The notes under the pieces were generated by a model. The model made no database searches. It worked only from the letters and a program-made list of their open reading frames with translations, and had not been told where the DNA came from. 64,000 bases of DNA. It comes from Prochlorococcus sp. MIT 1341 (GTDB lineage: Bacteria; Cyanobacteriota; Cyanobacteriia; PCC-6307; Cyanobiaceae). Positions 7,562 to 15,047 of the stretch are shown one piece after another (within the stretch, counting starts at the first letter, position 1; each line of letters opens with the position of its first letter). The stretch lies in NCBI RefSeq assembly GCF_034092415.1, contig NZ_CP139304.1, positions 1,596,001-1,660,000 of the forward strand, written 5' to 3'. The translations under genes were made by a program, and so were the position numbers.

Positions 7562-7726
7562 ATGAAACTAAGAACTCCTTTTACTGTTGTTGCGAACCCA
7601 CTTAGAGATATTGACCGCATTCACGATTTCTCTTATCAGTTACCTAATGAAAGGCAGGGCGACTTTTGGGACCAGGAATGCAAACTTCATCCCACAAAAT
7701 CCACCTGTAAGCTCTACGAAGTGTAG
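7562..7726 (+). CDS. CP12-like mini-protein (54 aa), copy 1
   Basis: ATG at 7562 follows AGGAGGATT. The C-terminus reads ECKLHPTKSTCKLYEV, i.e. C-x3-P-x4-C-x-L/I-Y-E with cysteines at residues 40 and 49. This is the spacing of the C-terminal redox loop of CP12, the protein that ties GAPDH and phosphoribulokinase together in the dark. The N-terminal CP12 helix motif and N-terminal cysteine pair are absent, so it could bind GAPDH only or be unrelated. CP12 relationship is inference from motif spacing. Confidence 0.6.
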   Translation: MKLRTPFTVVANPLRDIDRIHDFSYQLPNERQGDFWDQECKLHPTKSTCKLYEV

Positions 7727-7785
7727 ACAGAATTCTTTGCCGATATCTTTGAGATTTGCACACAGAAGCTCAGTATGAGCGTTCA
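7727..7785 (+). pseudogene. 5' remnant of the OsmC-like gene
   Basis: Directly after the CP12-like stop the sequence reads DRILCRYL-stop-DLHTEA, matching DKILCRYLGDLHTEATH of the longer copy at 49.4 kb. It has an internal TGA and stops matching after about 20 codons, just before a piece of the composite repeat (about 7825-7900). This is the right-hand breakpoint of the duplication. Confidence 0.7.
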
Positions 7786-7970
7786 TGCTTCAACGATGGA
7801 TAACTAAACCCATTTACGAATCTCTTTGTGCCATGGGATCTCAGCGAAAATGGGTGGTTGGAATAAAGGTTGAAACCCCCTTTTTCTATTTTCTAGCTCA
7901 TTGAGCTACAGAGGTATATCTTTGGAAAGGTACCTGGTTTGATATCAACCACTATAGAAAAGGAGTGTCT

Positions 7971-8612
7971 TTGGACCTGATTGCTTCTTATCGCAACCCC
8001 GGTTTCGAATCTCTTGCCGATGGGGTTATGTCATTCTTTGATCGCCGTCATGATCTTCAACGTAATGGAGTTGCATTCGGTAATCACTCATCTTCAGCTG
8101 AGTCGAAACCAGCCAAAGTTTCTACAGATATAAGCCTGGTTGCAATTGATCGTTCAGATCCAGAGGCATTTGCTCTTTCAGATGTAATTGTTCGAGGTGT
8201 TACTGCTGCTCTCAACAAATATCTTCAAGACCGTCCTTTATTGAGAGAGTGTGTTCCAGACCAGTCTTTATTTGTAATCCCAATTTTCAACATCCAACGT
8301 TATGCCCCTGGGGAAGGTTTCAAGCGTTGGCACTGTGATTGGACTATCAGCGATGAGTTAACAGAGCCTGTTCATAGAGTTCTTGCTTGGATCCTTTATT
8401 GCAATGACATTGATGCAGCTGCCACTGAGTTTTATTGGCAAGAACATAATGAATCTGCAGAAAGAGGGAAACTCTTGATTTTTCCGGCAGGTCCATCTCA
8501 TATTCACCGTGGGCAAGTGAATGCTAAAGGGACTAAAACAATTGCTACAGGGTGGATTAATGCAGGCACGAGAGATGCTTATCTTTCTCGTTTAGCAACT
8601 GCTAAAGATTGA
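7971..8612 (+). CDS. 2-oxoglutarate/Fe(II)-dependent oxygenase (about 213 aa)
   Basis: Prolyl-4-hydroxylase-like double-stranded beta-helix enzyme that hydroxylates an unknown substrate. The iron ligands are visible as RWHCDW (H-x-D, near residues 121-123) and the distal His in SHIHRGQV, followed by TKTIATGWINAG, the 2OG-binding strand. The start is TTG at 7971, preceded by AGGAG at 7961-7965; a GTG at 7965 would overlap that ribosome binding site. Confidence 0.75.
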   Translation: MDLIASYRNPGFESLADGVMSFFDRRHDLQRNGVAFGNHSSSAESKPAKVSTDISLVAIDRSDPEAFALSDVIVRGVTAALNKYLQDRPLLRECVPDQSLFVIPIFNIQRYAPGEGFKRWHCDWTISDELTEPVHRVLAWILYCNDIDAAATEFYWQEHNESAERGKLLIFPAGPSHIHRGQVNAKGTKTIATGWINAGTRDAYLSRLATAKD

Positions 8613-8725
8613 CAGTCATATATTCATAGAGCTTTTGATGCACCTGAACAATCGTTAGATACCCAATGGGGGACTTCTGCAATCTCTTAATACTTCAGGA
8701 CAGGCAGAAGCAGAATTTCTAATTC

Positions 8726-9067
8726 TTAAAGTCCCATGGCTCTTTTTAGTTTTGTAGCCTCGTCCATACCTTCCATGATTGTGAAAGTCGCGTTGCTTGT
8801 AGCAGCTTTACGAAGCTTCGATAATTCTTGATATTTAGCGGATTCATAAGCTCCCACTGCTGCTCGCATAGAAGGGAATTCACAAATTACTGCCAAGTTT
8901 GCTCCTTCTGTTCTTTCTTTCCCTTGAGGCTCTGTGTCTTTCGCAAATACTTCCCCACCAACTTCTTTTAACCATGGCCCCACTTTTTCTAAATATTCAG
9001 CAAATAACTCTGGATTAGTTACCGTTGCCGTGGAAATCCAGTAACCCTTTGCTCCTTTCTTGTCCAT
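8726..9067 (-). CDS. DUF1330 family protein (113 aa), paralogue
   Basis: Same fold family as the 98-aa protein at 2.65 kb: GYWISTATVTNPELFAEYL, GGEVFAKDTE and VICEFPSMRAAVGAYESAKY are conserved, with an extra C-terminal helix (GMDEATKLKRAMGL). Function unknown. This gene and the next one downstream in coordinates also exist as one decayed fused block at 42.8-43.2 kb. Confidence 0.85.
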   Translation of the reverse strand: MDKKGAKGYWISTATVTNPELFAEYLEKVGPWLKEVGGEVFAKDTEPQGKERTEGANLAVICEFPSMRAAVGAYESAKYQELSKLRKAATSNATFTIMEGMDEATKLKRAMGL

Positions 9068-9174
9068 AAAAGTTCTTTATCAATGAGCTTTGAAGTTCTA
9101 GTCTATTAGCTTTATCTATGAGCCTTGAGTTTCTTGATTTCTACCTCTCGACAAGACACTCAATGAAGCTGATT

Positions 9175-9396
9175 TCAGCATTGAGGAATATCTGACTCCT
9201 CTTCATTTCTTTTGATGGATGGATTCTGATAGCAACATCGTTCGATGATCGGGAGGATTCCTTCTTCTAGTTCTTGAACTAGCTCATTTCTAAATGCGTT
9301 GATGTTCTCAAGAGTTGGGTGCTCATAACCTGCTTCTTGCACATCAATAAATAGAGCCTTAATGGTTCTATGAAATAAAGGATGGCGCAAAGACAT
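9175..9396 (-). CDS. Small protein of the 'HPLFHRTI' family (73 aa)
   Basis: Begins MSLRHPLFHRTIKALFIDVQ, then EAGYEHPTLENINAFRNELV and QELEEGILPIIERC. Two near-identical 59-aa relatives are encoded at 25.41 and 29.34 kb on the other strand, so this is a real small multigene family. The acidic helix and lack of membrane segments suggest a cytoplasmic protein. Function unknown. Confidence 0.65.
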   Translation of the reverse strand: MSLRHPLFHRTIKALFIDVQEAGYEHPTLENINAFRNELVQELEEGILPIIERCCYQNPSIKRNEEESDIPQC

Positions 9397-9414
9397 TTAA
9401 GTGTTCATCAGTGT

Positions 9415-9520
9415 GTAGCTGAATTCAGCTATATCAAGGGATTTGGGCGAAAAATGGGTGGCTTGAATAGAGTTTGGATAAACTTTCGATCTCGAGGGTT
9501 TCGTTGTTTTCATTATCTCG
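9415..9520 (+). repeat. Composite intergenic repeat, partial
   Basis: Contains CTATATCAAGGGATTTGGGCG, AAAATGGGTGG, AGAGTTTGGATAAAC and a Tcgatctcgaggg-type element. It separates the 73-aa gene from the 51-aa gene. Confidence 0.7.
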
Positions 9521-9553
9521 CCTTTTCGGTTTTAAGGGTTAAGCGGCGCAGGA

Positions 9554-9709
9554 TTAATTAGGCGAGAACAGCCAGTGCAAAACCAATGTGGCAATAACTC
9601 CCGCTCCAAAACCAAAGACCCAGCTCAAGTTGAGCATTTGATAGTTGCTAAGCCCGAAACGCTTCTGGATGGCCTGGGCAGCCTTCTTGTCTAATGCGAT
9701 TAAATCCAT
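9554..9709 (-). CDS. Small single-helix membrane protein (51 aa)
   Basis: Starts MDLIALDKKAAQAIQKRFGL, then SNYQMLNLSWVFGFG leads into a hydrophobic helix ending VLHWLFSPN. Soluble amphipathic N-terminus and one C-terminal membrane helix. It is clearly coding in its codon use, family not recognised. It lies 54 bp downstream of the desaturase and may be co-transcribed with it. Confidence 0.65.
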   Translation of the reverse strand: MDLIALDKKAAQAIQKRFGLSNYQMLNLSWVFGFGAGVIATLVLHWLFSPN

Positions 9710-9763
9710 TTATTTCCTTTTGGAACGTAAAAAATATTTCCAATTTCCATGGGGAAATCAATC

Positions 9764-10972
9764 CTAATTTATGTAAGAGTTTTGCCATATATATCGACCA
9801 TCATTTTTCTCTGCCTCAACAGCAATGCAATTACAAGCGATATTCCAGAGAGCCTTATGTATTGGGACTGGGTTGAAAAGATAGGCCTTAGGGAAAGCTT
9901 TTTTTATTGCAATAGTTGCCTCTCTAGCGTGGTAATGAGGAATTGTTGGAAAAATGTGGTGAATTACGTGACTTGAGCCAATTTGATGATGTAGGAAATT
10001 CAAAACTTTTCCATAAGGCCGATCAATTGAGAGGAAGGCACCTCTCATAAAAGAGAAGTCTGAGTTGGAGAGGTGGGGAACATCTGTATCCGTATGGTGA
10101 AGCCAGGTGTATATAACTAGCCAGCAATTGACTACTAATAACGGACCTAAATACATTGCTATTAAAGGAGTTATCCCATACTTAAGCCCCGATATAAAAA
10201 GTCCTACTAATACCAAAGCTATCCCAAGATCTGAGATCCAAACCTTCTTTACCCAATTAGAAGGCCACAGTTTTGTAGAGAAGGGTTCCCTTGGCCAAAA
10301 GTGGTTCGAAGTCCCGTATTTAGGTCCCCCTGTGCTGCCAGTCAACAAATATGCAGGCCAACCAAAGCCAAGGTGCAATAGGAGTTGCATTAGCCCGTAT
10401 ATAGTTTTTCCTAGAGCAGTTGAGAGAGCTAATTCGTTCTCTCCTCCGACTTTTTCGCTGATTCCATTGCCATCGACCACTATTGGCACGTGAGTTTCGC
10501 CATCAGTTATGTGATTAGTAAAACGATGGTGAATGGAATGTGTCCGTTGCCAAGAAAAGTATGGAACGAGCAAGAACGAGTGCAGCAGATAACCAATCAC
10601 TGTTTGCAAAGTCCGGTTATCAGAGAAGGCTCCATGCCCACATTCGTGAGCGATAACCCAGAAGCCCATTGCGGTAGTCCCTGAAATAAAGGCATAGAGA
10701 ATCCAAACTGGAATCATTGCTTGCGTGAAAGGAATGGCTAGTCCTATCGCGACAATTACTGCCTGGATTGCGACTGTTTGCAAAAGGTAGGCCAAGGAAG
10801 TTGATGTCTTACGTGCGAAACAGTGCTTAGGAACAACTTCCGTAATGGCTTTCATGCTTGGGATATCACTCATCTTTATTCCAAGAGCCTTTCCCTTGAG
10901 ACCAGAAAACTGAATAGTCCTAAAATTTTTCTGGTTTGGGATAGATGGTTGTGTGTTATCCAAGCTGATCAA
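9764..10972 (-). CDS. Membrane fatty acid desaturase (delta-12/omega-3 type, 402 aa)
   Basis: Di-iron acyl-lipid desaturase of the thylakoid/plasma membrane that introduces double bonds into glycerolipid acyl chains using ferredoxin. All three histidine boxes are present: HECGHG (109-114), HSIHH (145-149) and HVIHH (335-339). The segment HSFLLVPYFSW between the first two boxes is typical of the delta-12/omega-3 group. Four hydrophobic spans are visible. The exact regiospecificity (DesA versus DesB) cannot be fixed by eye. Confidence 0.88.
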   Translation of the reverse strand: MISLDNTQPSIPNQKNFRTIQFSGLKGKALGIKMSDIPSMKAITEVVPKHCFARKTSTSLAYLLQTVAIQAVIVAIGLAIPFTQAMIPVWILYAFISGTTAMGFWVIAHECGHGAFSDNRTLQTVIGYLLHSFLLVPYFSWQRTHSIHHRFTNHITDGETHVPIVVDGNGISEKVGGENELALSTALGKTIYGLMQLLLHLGFGWPAYLLTGSTGGPKYGTSNHFWPREPFSTKLWPSNWVKKVWISDLGIALVLVGLFISGLKYGITPLIAMYLGPLLVVNCWLVIYTWLHHTDTDVPHLSNSDFSFMRGAFLSIDRPYGKVLNFLHHQIGSSHVIHHIFPTIPHYHAREATIAIKKAFPKAYLFNPVPIHKALWNIACNCIAVEAEKNDGRYIWQNSYIN

Positions 10973-11124
10973 TTGTTTTGTTAATCAAAAGGGTCTTCTC
11001 TCAAGGAGGTCAAAAACCCTTCACTTAAAAACAAAAATATTTGTAGATGGAGTTTTGCCTACTATTTGTTTTGAGAGCAGGATTTAGAAACCTGAAAATA
11101 GCTTGCTAGAATTTTTCTAGATTA

Positions 11125-11260
11125 GATTTAAAGAGATCGCTGAGTTTCATTGGTTTATAACTTTTCATTAGCCAGTAGTTAATTGCTTTCATATCAAGAG
11201 GTTTGGGTAAAAATGGGTGATTTGATTAAATCCTCGATCTCGAGGTTTTGATTGATTTAT
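11125..11260 (+). repeat. Composite intergenic repeat, 11.2-kb copy
   Basis: Blocks AAAGAGATCGCTGAG, CATTAGCCAGTAGTTAATTG, CATATCAAGAGGTTTGGG and the hairpin CCTCGATCTCGAGG in order. It is joined directly to a truncated cupin 3' end. The remaining sequence 10973-11124 shows nothing recognisable. Confidence 0.75.
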
Positions 11261-11269
11261 TAGTTGCTA

Positions 11270-11337
11270 AAACGATAGTGCTTTCGCACTGCCTTATGTA
11301 CCTCCCATGTACAAGACATCCCCTGAGGGTAGAGCAC
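11270..11337 (-). pseudogene. DUF861 cupin 3' remnant (about 22 codons)
   Basis: Reverse frame reads YPQGMSCTWEVHKAVRKHYR then FSN and stop, the C-terminal strand pair of DUF861-type cupins. No upstream part exists. The same tail occurs at 16.2 kb (longer) and 46.7 kb (shorter), each next to the composite repeat. Confidence 0.7.
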
Positions 11338-11502
11338 TAGATCACTATGTCTTCAAAGATCTTGCCACCATGAATGAGGTTTACTTTGATCTTTATTGGT
11401 TGCGATCCTTGCTAAAGATCCTTGTAATCACGATATTCATCACCACAAAGAAAATCACTAATCCAATGGTGGGAGCAAATATGAAAAGCGCATCGGAATA
11501 GT

Positions 11503-11709
11503 TCATCGCTTTATATCTGGCAGGTCTGGTGGTTGGTTTCTCTTCAGTCGTTTGTATTCAGCATGAAGAGCGCCTAGTCGCCATGCCTCTTTCATGGTTG
11601 TTGCTCCTTCATCCAGCAATTTGAGGTCATCAATAGAGACAGTCCCTTTGAGTTGCTTGAATTCTTCCCGCCACTCTGCTCCATCTGATTCTTTCCAATC
11701 AACAGTCAT
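11503..11709 (-). CDS. Small hydrophilic protein (68 aa)
   Basis: MTVDWKESDGAEWREEFKQL, acidic first half, basic Pro-ended tail (RNQPPDLPDIKR). Its ATG overlaps the stop of the upstream gene as ATGA, a sign of translational coupling. No family recognised. Confidence 0.6.
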   Translation of the reverse strand: MTVDWKESDGAEWREEFKQLKGTVSIDDLKLLDEGATTMKEAWRLGALHAEYKRLKRNQPPDLPDIKR

Positions 11710-11889
11710 ACCCTTGCCCCCTCACGCATCCGATAAAAGGTTTCAGCACAGCGAATAAGAACAGTCTTGTATTCAGGGAAACATTCCTGCATTAGTTCAT
11801 CAACCATCGGTGTTGGGAATGCACCAGGAATATGGAAGACAACTTCTTTCTCTTTTCCCTCGAAGGAAGTGAGGTGGAAGATCTTTCAT
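11706..11889 (-). pseudogene. Small gene with a single-base frameshift near its start (about 61 codons)
   Basis: From codon 2 the frame reads KIFHLTSFEGKEKEVVFHIP and so on to RMREGARV-stop, a convincing protein, but the only nearby ATG (11887-11889) is one base out of frame: ATGAAAGATC would need to be ATGAAGATC. The stop overlaps the next start by 4 nt. Either a recent frameshift, programmed slippage on AAA, or a non-ATG start. Confidence 0.5.
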
Positions 11890-11904
11890 GCTGCCGCCAC
11901 TTCT

Positions 11905-11945
11905 TCCATTTTTCACCATTTCTCTAGTTTCAAAAAAATCGAATA
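11905..11945 (+). repeat. Composite repeat, head fragment
   Basis: CTTCTTCCATTTTTCACC and ATTTCTCTAGTTTC only; the remainder is replaced by the sequence leading to the second riboswitch-like leader. Confidence 0.6.
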
Positions 11946-11994
11946 GGTAATTCTTACCAAGCCAAGATTTAGTATCCGTTGCTACCGTTTTAGT

Positions 11995-12062
11995 ACGTTC
12001 GTCCCTTGGCTGGGATGCATGTTTTGGCAGCAGGGAACGGGGCTGTCACTTCGGAGGAACGT
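11995..12062 (+). promoter_or_regulatory. Glutamine-riboswitch-like leader, copy 2
   Basis: Almost identical to the copy at 5806: ACGTTCGTCCC at the 5' end, GGGATGCATG, the GGCAGC/GCTGTC stem and CGGAGGAACGT at the 3' end. The few differences fall outside the proposed junction core, consistent with selection on the RNA. Confidence 0.65.
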
Positions 12063-12063
12063 C

Positions 12064-12243
12064 ATGAACACTCTCCCATTAATTCGCTCCCACATCAAAA
12101 AATCAGATCGCATTCACAAGGCTCAGTTAATTGCCACTTCCCGTGGAAGTAAGTTTCAGGATCAGTCAGATTTAAATGCCAATTTAGCTGCAAGAAAGGA
12201 AAAGGCTAAGCGTTTACATAACGCTCAATTAATGGCGTTTTAA
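12064..12243 (+). CDS. 59-aa basic peptide downstream of riboswitch-like leader, copy 2
   Basis: Same length and layout as the 5875-6054 peptide: MNTLPLIRSHIKKSDRIHKA, then QLIATSRGSKF, ending KRLHNAQLMAF. Substitutions are spread through the centre (about 10 of 59), so both copies have been kept as protein-coding genes for some time. Function unknown; likely responds to glutamine level if the leader is what it appears to be. Confidence 0.75.
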   Translation: MNTLPLIRSHIKKSDRIHKAQLIATSRGSKFQDQSDLNANLAARKEKAKRLHNAQLMAF

Positions 12244-12374
12244 AAGTTCGAATGGACATTTGGTCAATATCTCAGATCCCTTGAGCCTAATATTTTTTGC
12301 CAGTATGAGTCTTTGAGGGTGTTTAGACCCAAGAGAAACTTGCTTTTCTTTTCTATTAATAAAGCTTTCTCTTC

Positions 12375-12581
12375 CTATCGGTTTTTGTGCAGATGGTGCT
12401 TATGCATCATCTGCCCTTTATGCATTTGACTAGCTCCTTGAACCTCATGGCTGCCGGCTAGTTGCTTTAAAGACTTTGAACCGCAAATCGCACTAAGTGC
12501 AATAACTACCAATGAAGCTGTGCTAAGGAATTGAAGAACGATCGGCAGATGAGCATTCACTCTGTCGCGAAAAGATGCCAT
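12375..12581 (-). CDS. Small membrane protein with His/Met-rich tail (68 aa)
   Basis: MASFRDRVNAHLPIVLQFLS leads into one membrane helix (STASLVVIALSAICG). The C-terminal 25 residues, ending SQMHKGQMMHKHHLHKNR, are rich in His and Met, a possible metal-binding tail. Metal binding is inference. Confidence 0.6.
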   Translation of the reverse strand: MASFRDRVNAHLPIVLQFLSTASLVVIALSAICGSKSLKQLAGSHEVQGASQMHKGQMMHKHHLHKNR

Positions 12582-12823
12582 TTAGTGATGGGAAAGATTG
12601 TCATACCTTTTTTTTAGCGCATTTATTTAAGGAGTACAGTATTGAGAGCAATGTTGTTTTGTCTTTGTGTTACGCATCAGTGTTTTTCTAGAAAGGTAAG
12701 AAATCCTTGGTGGTTTAAGAAATCGTGGATGATGGATCGATTAAAGCAGAACCCGAGAACTTTCAATCCCTTCTTACTTATGACACCAACAGTTATTGGC
12801 GACACAATGAAAGGTCACAACTA

Positions 12824-13009
12824 ATGATTGACAGCATTAATGGAGGATATCTAGCACTTGCATTTGTTGGAATCGTTTTTTTTGGACTTCAGTTTTGGTG
12901 GATAAGCATGACTATTAGGAATGGCAAAAATGAACGAGTTCTAGTAAATCAAAACCAGACTGAGGAGATTAAAAACAGACTCGAGAAGATTTTCGCGAAA
13001 AGTGATTAA
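12824..13009 (+). CDS. Small membrane protein (61 aa)
   Basis: I start at ATG 12824 (MIDSINGGYLALAFVGIVFF); a longer in-frame ORF from 12725 has an implausible N-terminus. One helix (YLALAFVGIVFFGLQFWWI) is followed by a charged tail ending in LEKIFAKSD. Function unknown. Confidence 0.5.
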   Translation: MIDSINGGYLALAFVGIVFFGLQFWWISMTIRNGKNERVLVNQNQTEEIKNRLEKIFAKSD

Positions 13010-13017
13010 CTTCTTTT

Positions 13018-13175
13018 CTTATTCATTTCTCTAGCCAGTTTGGAAAAAGTTTGGATAGAAACCCTGATTGGCTGAGATCGGTTGATATCACCTAAAGGGA
13101 AGTTTTTATTAGCCAGTAGTTGGTTTCAGTCATATCAATGGATCTCCAGGAATTTTGGTGTGTGAATGAGAAGGC
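13018..13175 (+). repeat. Composite intergenic repeat, 13.1-kb copy
   Basis: CAGTTTGGAAAAAGTTTGG, CCTGATTGGCTGAGATCGG, ATTAGCCAGTAGTTGG, CAGTCATATCAATGGATC, then an alternative tail (GTGTGTGAATGAGAAGGC) shared with 32.2 kb. It accounts for most of the 307-bp spacer. Confidence 0.75.
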
Positions 13176-13317
13176 TATTGGCTTTTAAAGAGATCAGTTA
13201 GCGAGGGGTCTTCCCCATTAGGAGTTGTTGATCATTTTAAGTTTGATAGCTCACAAAAGATATGCTTTCCCTATAGATCCGACTAGTTTCTTTAGGAGAA
13301 AGACGCAATGACACTCA

Positions 13318-13800
13318 ATGACGAAGGCTCTTAGATACGTTGCTATAGCAGTTCTCCTTTTGTTTATTCAATTAACGCCTAAACCTGCGATAGCTTGCGT
13401 GGAAGGTTTGTCGTGGGGGATGGATCTTTCAAGTGTAGAGAGACATCTTGGTGTTTCCTTAACTCCTGTTCAGGAAGATTTAAATAGGGGCCTTTATGAA
13501 GTTAGAGATTTTCAGATGAGCGGTTTACCTGTGAATAGTCTTCGTGTTCGTGTTGAAGACAAGGATGGCTTGAAACAGCTTGCTTATGAAATGGACTATG
13601 AAAACATGACCGAAGTCTTGGCAGGTTTAAGACATCGTTTTGGTCCTCCAGTTGGCACAAGTGTTGATGTTGATGGAAGATCTTCTCAACAACAATGGAT
13701 TTGGCACACAGGAGAAGATGTGATTACTGCAGTGAAGAGTGAACAAAGACCTTTTTTGCTTTCTTATAGACCATCACTTCTAGACCCTTCTTTTCTTTGA
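13318..13800 (+). CDS. Secreted protein of unknown function (160 aa)
   Basis: Signal peptide at residues 1-26 (RYVAIAVLLLFIQLTP, cleavage near AIA-C). The mature part begins CVEGLSWGMDLSSVERHLGV, a pattern seen in periplasmic proteins with a 'W-G-hydrophobic' beta start, followed by a mixed alpha/beta domain. The best ribosome binding site (AGGAG at 13294-13298) sits closer to an upstream ATG at 13308 that opens an 8-codon frame overlapping this start. Confidence 0.7.
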   Translation: MTKALRYVAIAVLLLFIQLTPKPAIACVEGLSWGMDLSSVERHLGVSLTPVQEDLNRGLYEVRDFQMSGLPVNSLRVRVEDKDGLKQLAYEMDYENMTEVLAGLRHRFGPPVGTSVDVDGRSSQQQWIWHTGEDVITAVKSEQRPFLLSYRPSLLDPSFL

Positions 13801-13844
13801 GAATGTGTGAATGGATTTCATTGATTTCTTCTAATCTATTACCA

Positions 13845-13940
13845 CCACTCAAATTCCTCTTTTTGTTAGCTAGTAATTAATCTCAGTCATATCAAGGCGT
13901 TTGGGCGAAAGTGGTCGCTTTGGTTAAGGTTTGAGCAAAC
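13845..13940 (+). repeat. Composite intergenic repeat, partial
   Basis: TTGTTAGCTAGTAATTAATC, CAGTCATATCAAGGCGTTTG, GGCGAAAGTGG and TTAAGGTTTGAGCAAACC. Confidence 0.65.
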
Positions 13941-13995
13941 CCTTTTTATTTATTTCTGAAGGCTGAATGCACTAATTCTCTATTCAGTGCAAGAT

Positions 13996-14190
13996 CTACT
14001 TATTGAGATCTTCTTGAATTGGCTCTGTCGGGATTGCCCAAACTTCGTCATTAATATTTTCTCCTAACCATTCCTTGTACTCATGGAAAATGCAACGTCG
14101 ATCAGAAGGTTCTTCTAATGCTTCCATTCTTGATACAGCATTTTTAACCGCTATCTTCAAGATCTCTTTTAGTTGTGAATCAGCATCCAT
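13996..14190 (-). CDS. Small acidic protein (64 aa)
   Basis: MDADSQLKEILKIAVKNAVS forms an amphipathic helix; the second half contains FHEYKEWLGENINDEVWAIP. No membrane segment and no family recognised. Confidence 0.5.
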   Translation of the reverse strand: MDADSQLKEILKIAVKNAVSRMEALEEPSDRRCIFHEYKEWLGENINDEVWAIPTEPIQEDLNK

Positions 14191-14337
14191 TAATGAATGA
14201 ACTTATCTTCTATTAGATAGATAGTTAGGGATATCAATTTTGGAATGGGGAGAAATACTCTTTATGTGCAAATAAATACTCCTTAGCTTGCCGTTCATAT
14301 AGGAACAGGTTTCTTAGATTGACCACAAAAGCTATGT

Positions 14338-14530
14338 GAAATCATAATTTCTCTAGTTTGGATAAAGTTTGAATAGAGATTTGTGATTCGCTTAGAACGG
14401 TTGATATCACTCAAATGGAAGCTTTCATTAGCAAGTAGTTAATTTTAGTCATATCAATCGATTTGGGCAAAAATGGGCGGTTTGGGTAAAGTTTGGGTAA
14501 ACCCTCAATCTCGAGGGTTTTTAGTTGATT
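14338..14530 (+). repeat. Composite intergenic repeat, most complete copy
   Basis: All blocks are present in order: TTTCTCTAGTTTGGATAAAG, GAGATTTGTGATTCGCTTAG, TTGATATCACTCAAATGGAA, ATTAGCAAGTAGTTAATTTT, AGTCATATCAATCGATTTGG, GGGTAAAGTTTGGG and the closing hairpin CCCTC-aatct-CGAGGGTTTTT, which looks like a rho-independent terminator on the + strand. It is the best reference for the family and fills the spacer 14191-14661 together with unrecognised flanks. Confidence 0.85.
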
Positions 14531-14661
14531 CCATTATCTGGCATTGATGCTGCTGACCAATCGATAGGTTCGCTTTCAGCCCTTGCTGGTTTTGATTATT
14601 AGTTAACTGCGGCTACTACTGTCGATCAGATGAAAAGTTCGGAAATCAATTGGATACGGCT

Positions 14662-14817
14662 ATGACGATCCGAGTTGTAGAGCTATCTGAAAAACTGAAG
14701 GTAGGCACAGATGAGTTATTGGCTATTTGCGCACTTCTTGAAATACCTGCAACTTCGCGCATTAGCTGTCTAAACAAAGAGCACATCAAAAAACTGATCG
14801 ATTATCTCCACAGCTGA
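14662..14817 (+). CDS. Stand-alone IF-2 N-terminal-type domain protein (51 aa)
   Basis: MTIRVVELSEKLKVGTDELL, LAICALLEIPATSRIS, ending LNKEHIKKLIDYLHS. This matches the IF2_N module (RVYELAKELGVSSKELLELL type), a small helical domain normally repeated at the N-terminus of initiation factor 2. Here it is the whole protein. It may bind the ribosome or nucleic acid; function unknown. Followed after 2 nt by a 31-aa membrane peptide gene. Confidence 0.65.
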   Translation: MTIRVVELSEKLKVGTDELLAICALLEIPATSRISCLNKEHIKKLIDYLHS

Positions 14818-14819
14818 AA

Positions 14820-14915
14820 ATGTTTTGGACGCCCTATGCCGATTGGATTTATGTAGTTGTGAGCCTGACAGGGCTCACTTTCATTGCCTGGATGGTGATG
14901 AGGCCTAGGCAATAA
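14820..14915 (+). CDS. 31-aa single-helix membrane peptide
   Basis: MFWTPYADWIYVVVSLTGLT then FIAWMVMRPRQ: one hydrophobic helix with a basic cytoplasmic end, the size of small photosystem or cytochrome b6f subunits, but it matches none I know. It is 2 nt downstream of the IF2_N-like gene, so probably an operon. Its last codons are duplicated at 6674-6703, supporting reality as a gene. Confidence 0.6.
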   Translation: MFWTPYADWIYVVVSLTGLTFIAWMVMRPRQ

Positions 14916-15025
14916 AAAAGGCCCTTGCGAAACGCGCCGGACCTGGGTGATGGGGACCTTATTTCTAAGGGGGATTCAACTCAAAATCAACCCCCACTAA
15001 TAGTGTTTTTTCTTATGGTTGATAT
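14914..15025 (-). ncRNA. Candidate small RNA, leftward, copy 2
   Basis: Reverse-strand transcript from the palindromic promoter at 15031-15046 would contain the GGGGG/CCCCC hairpin (14972-14999), the sequence TCCCCATCACCC and a terminator GGTCC...GGGCC followed by TTTTTT that overlaps the stop of the 31-aa gene. Conserved with 6702-6815. Boundaries are estimated. Confidence 0.4.
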
Positions 15026-15030
15026 AAAGA

Positions 15031-15046
15031 ACACTATAAATAGTGT
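15031..15046. promoter_or_regulatory. Perfect palindrome ACACTATAAATAGTGT around a -10 element
   Basis: The 16-bp sequence is an inverted repeat (ACACTA/TAGTGT) whose centre provides TATAAAT on the + strand and TATTTATAGT on the - strand. It sits between two outward-pointing terminated units. In the 6.8-kb copy one arm is changed (CACTATAAATAGCG). Confidence 0.45.
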
Positions 15047-15047
15047 G

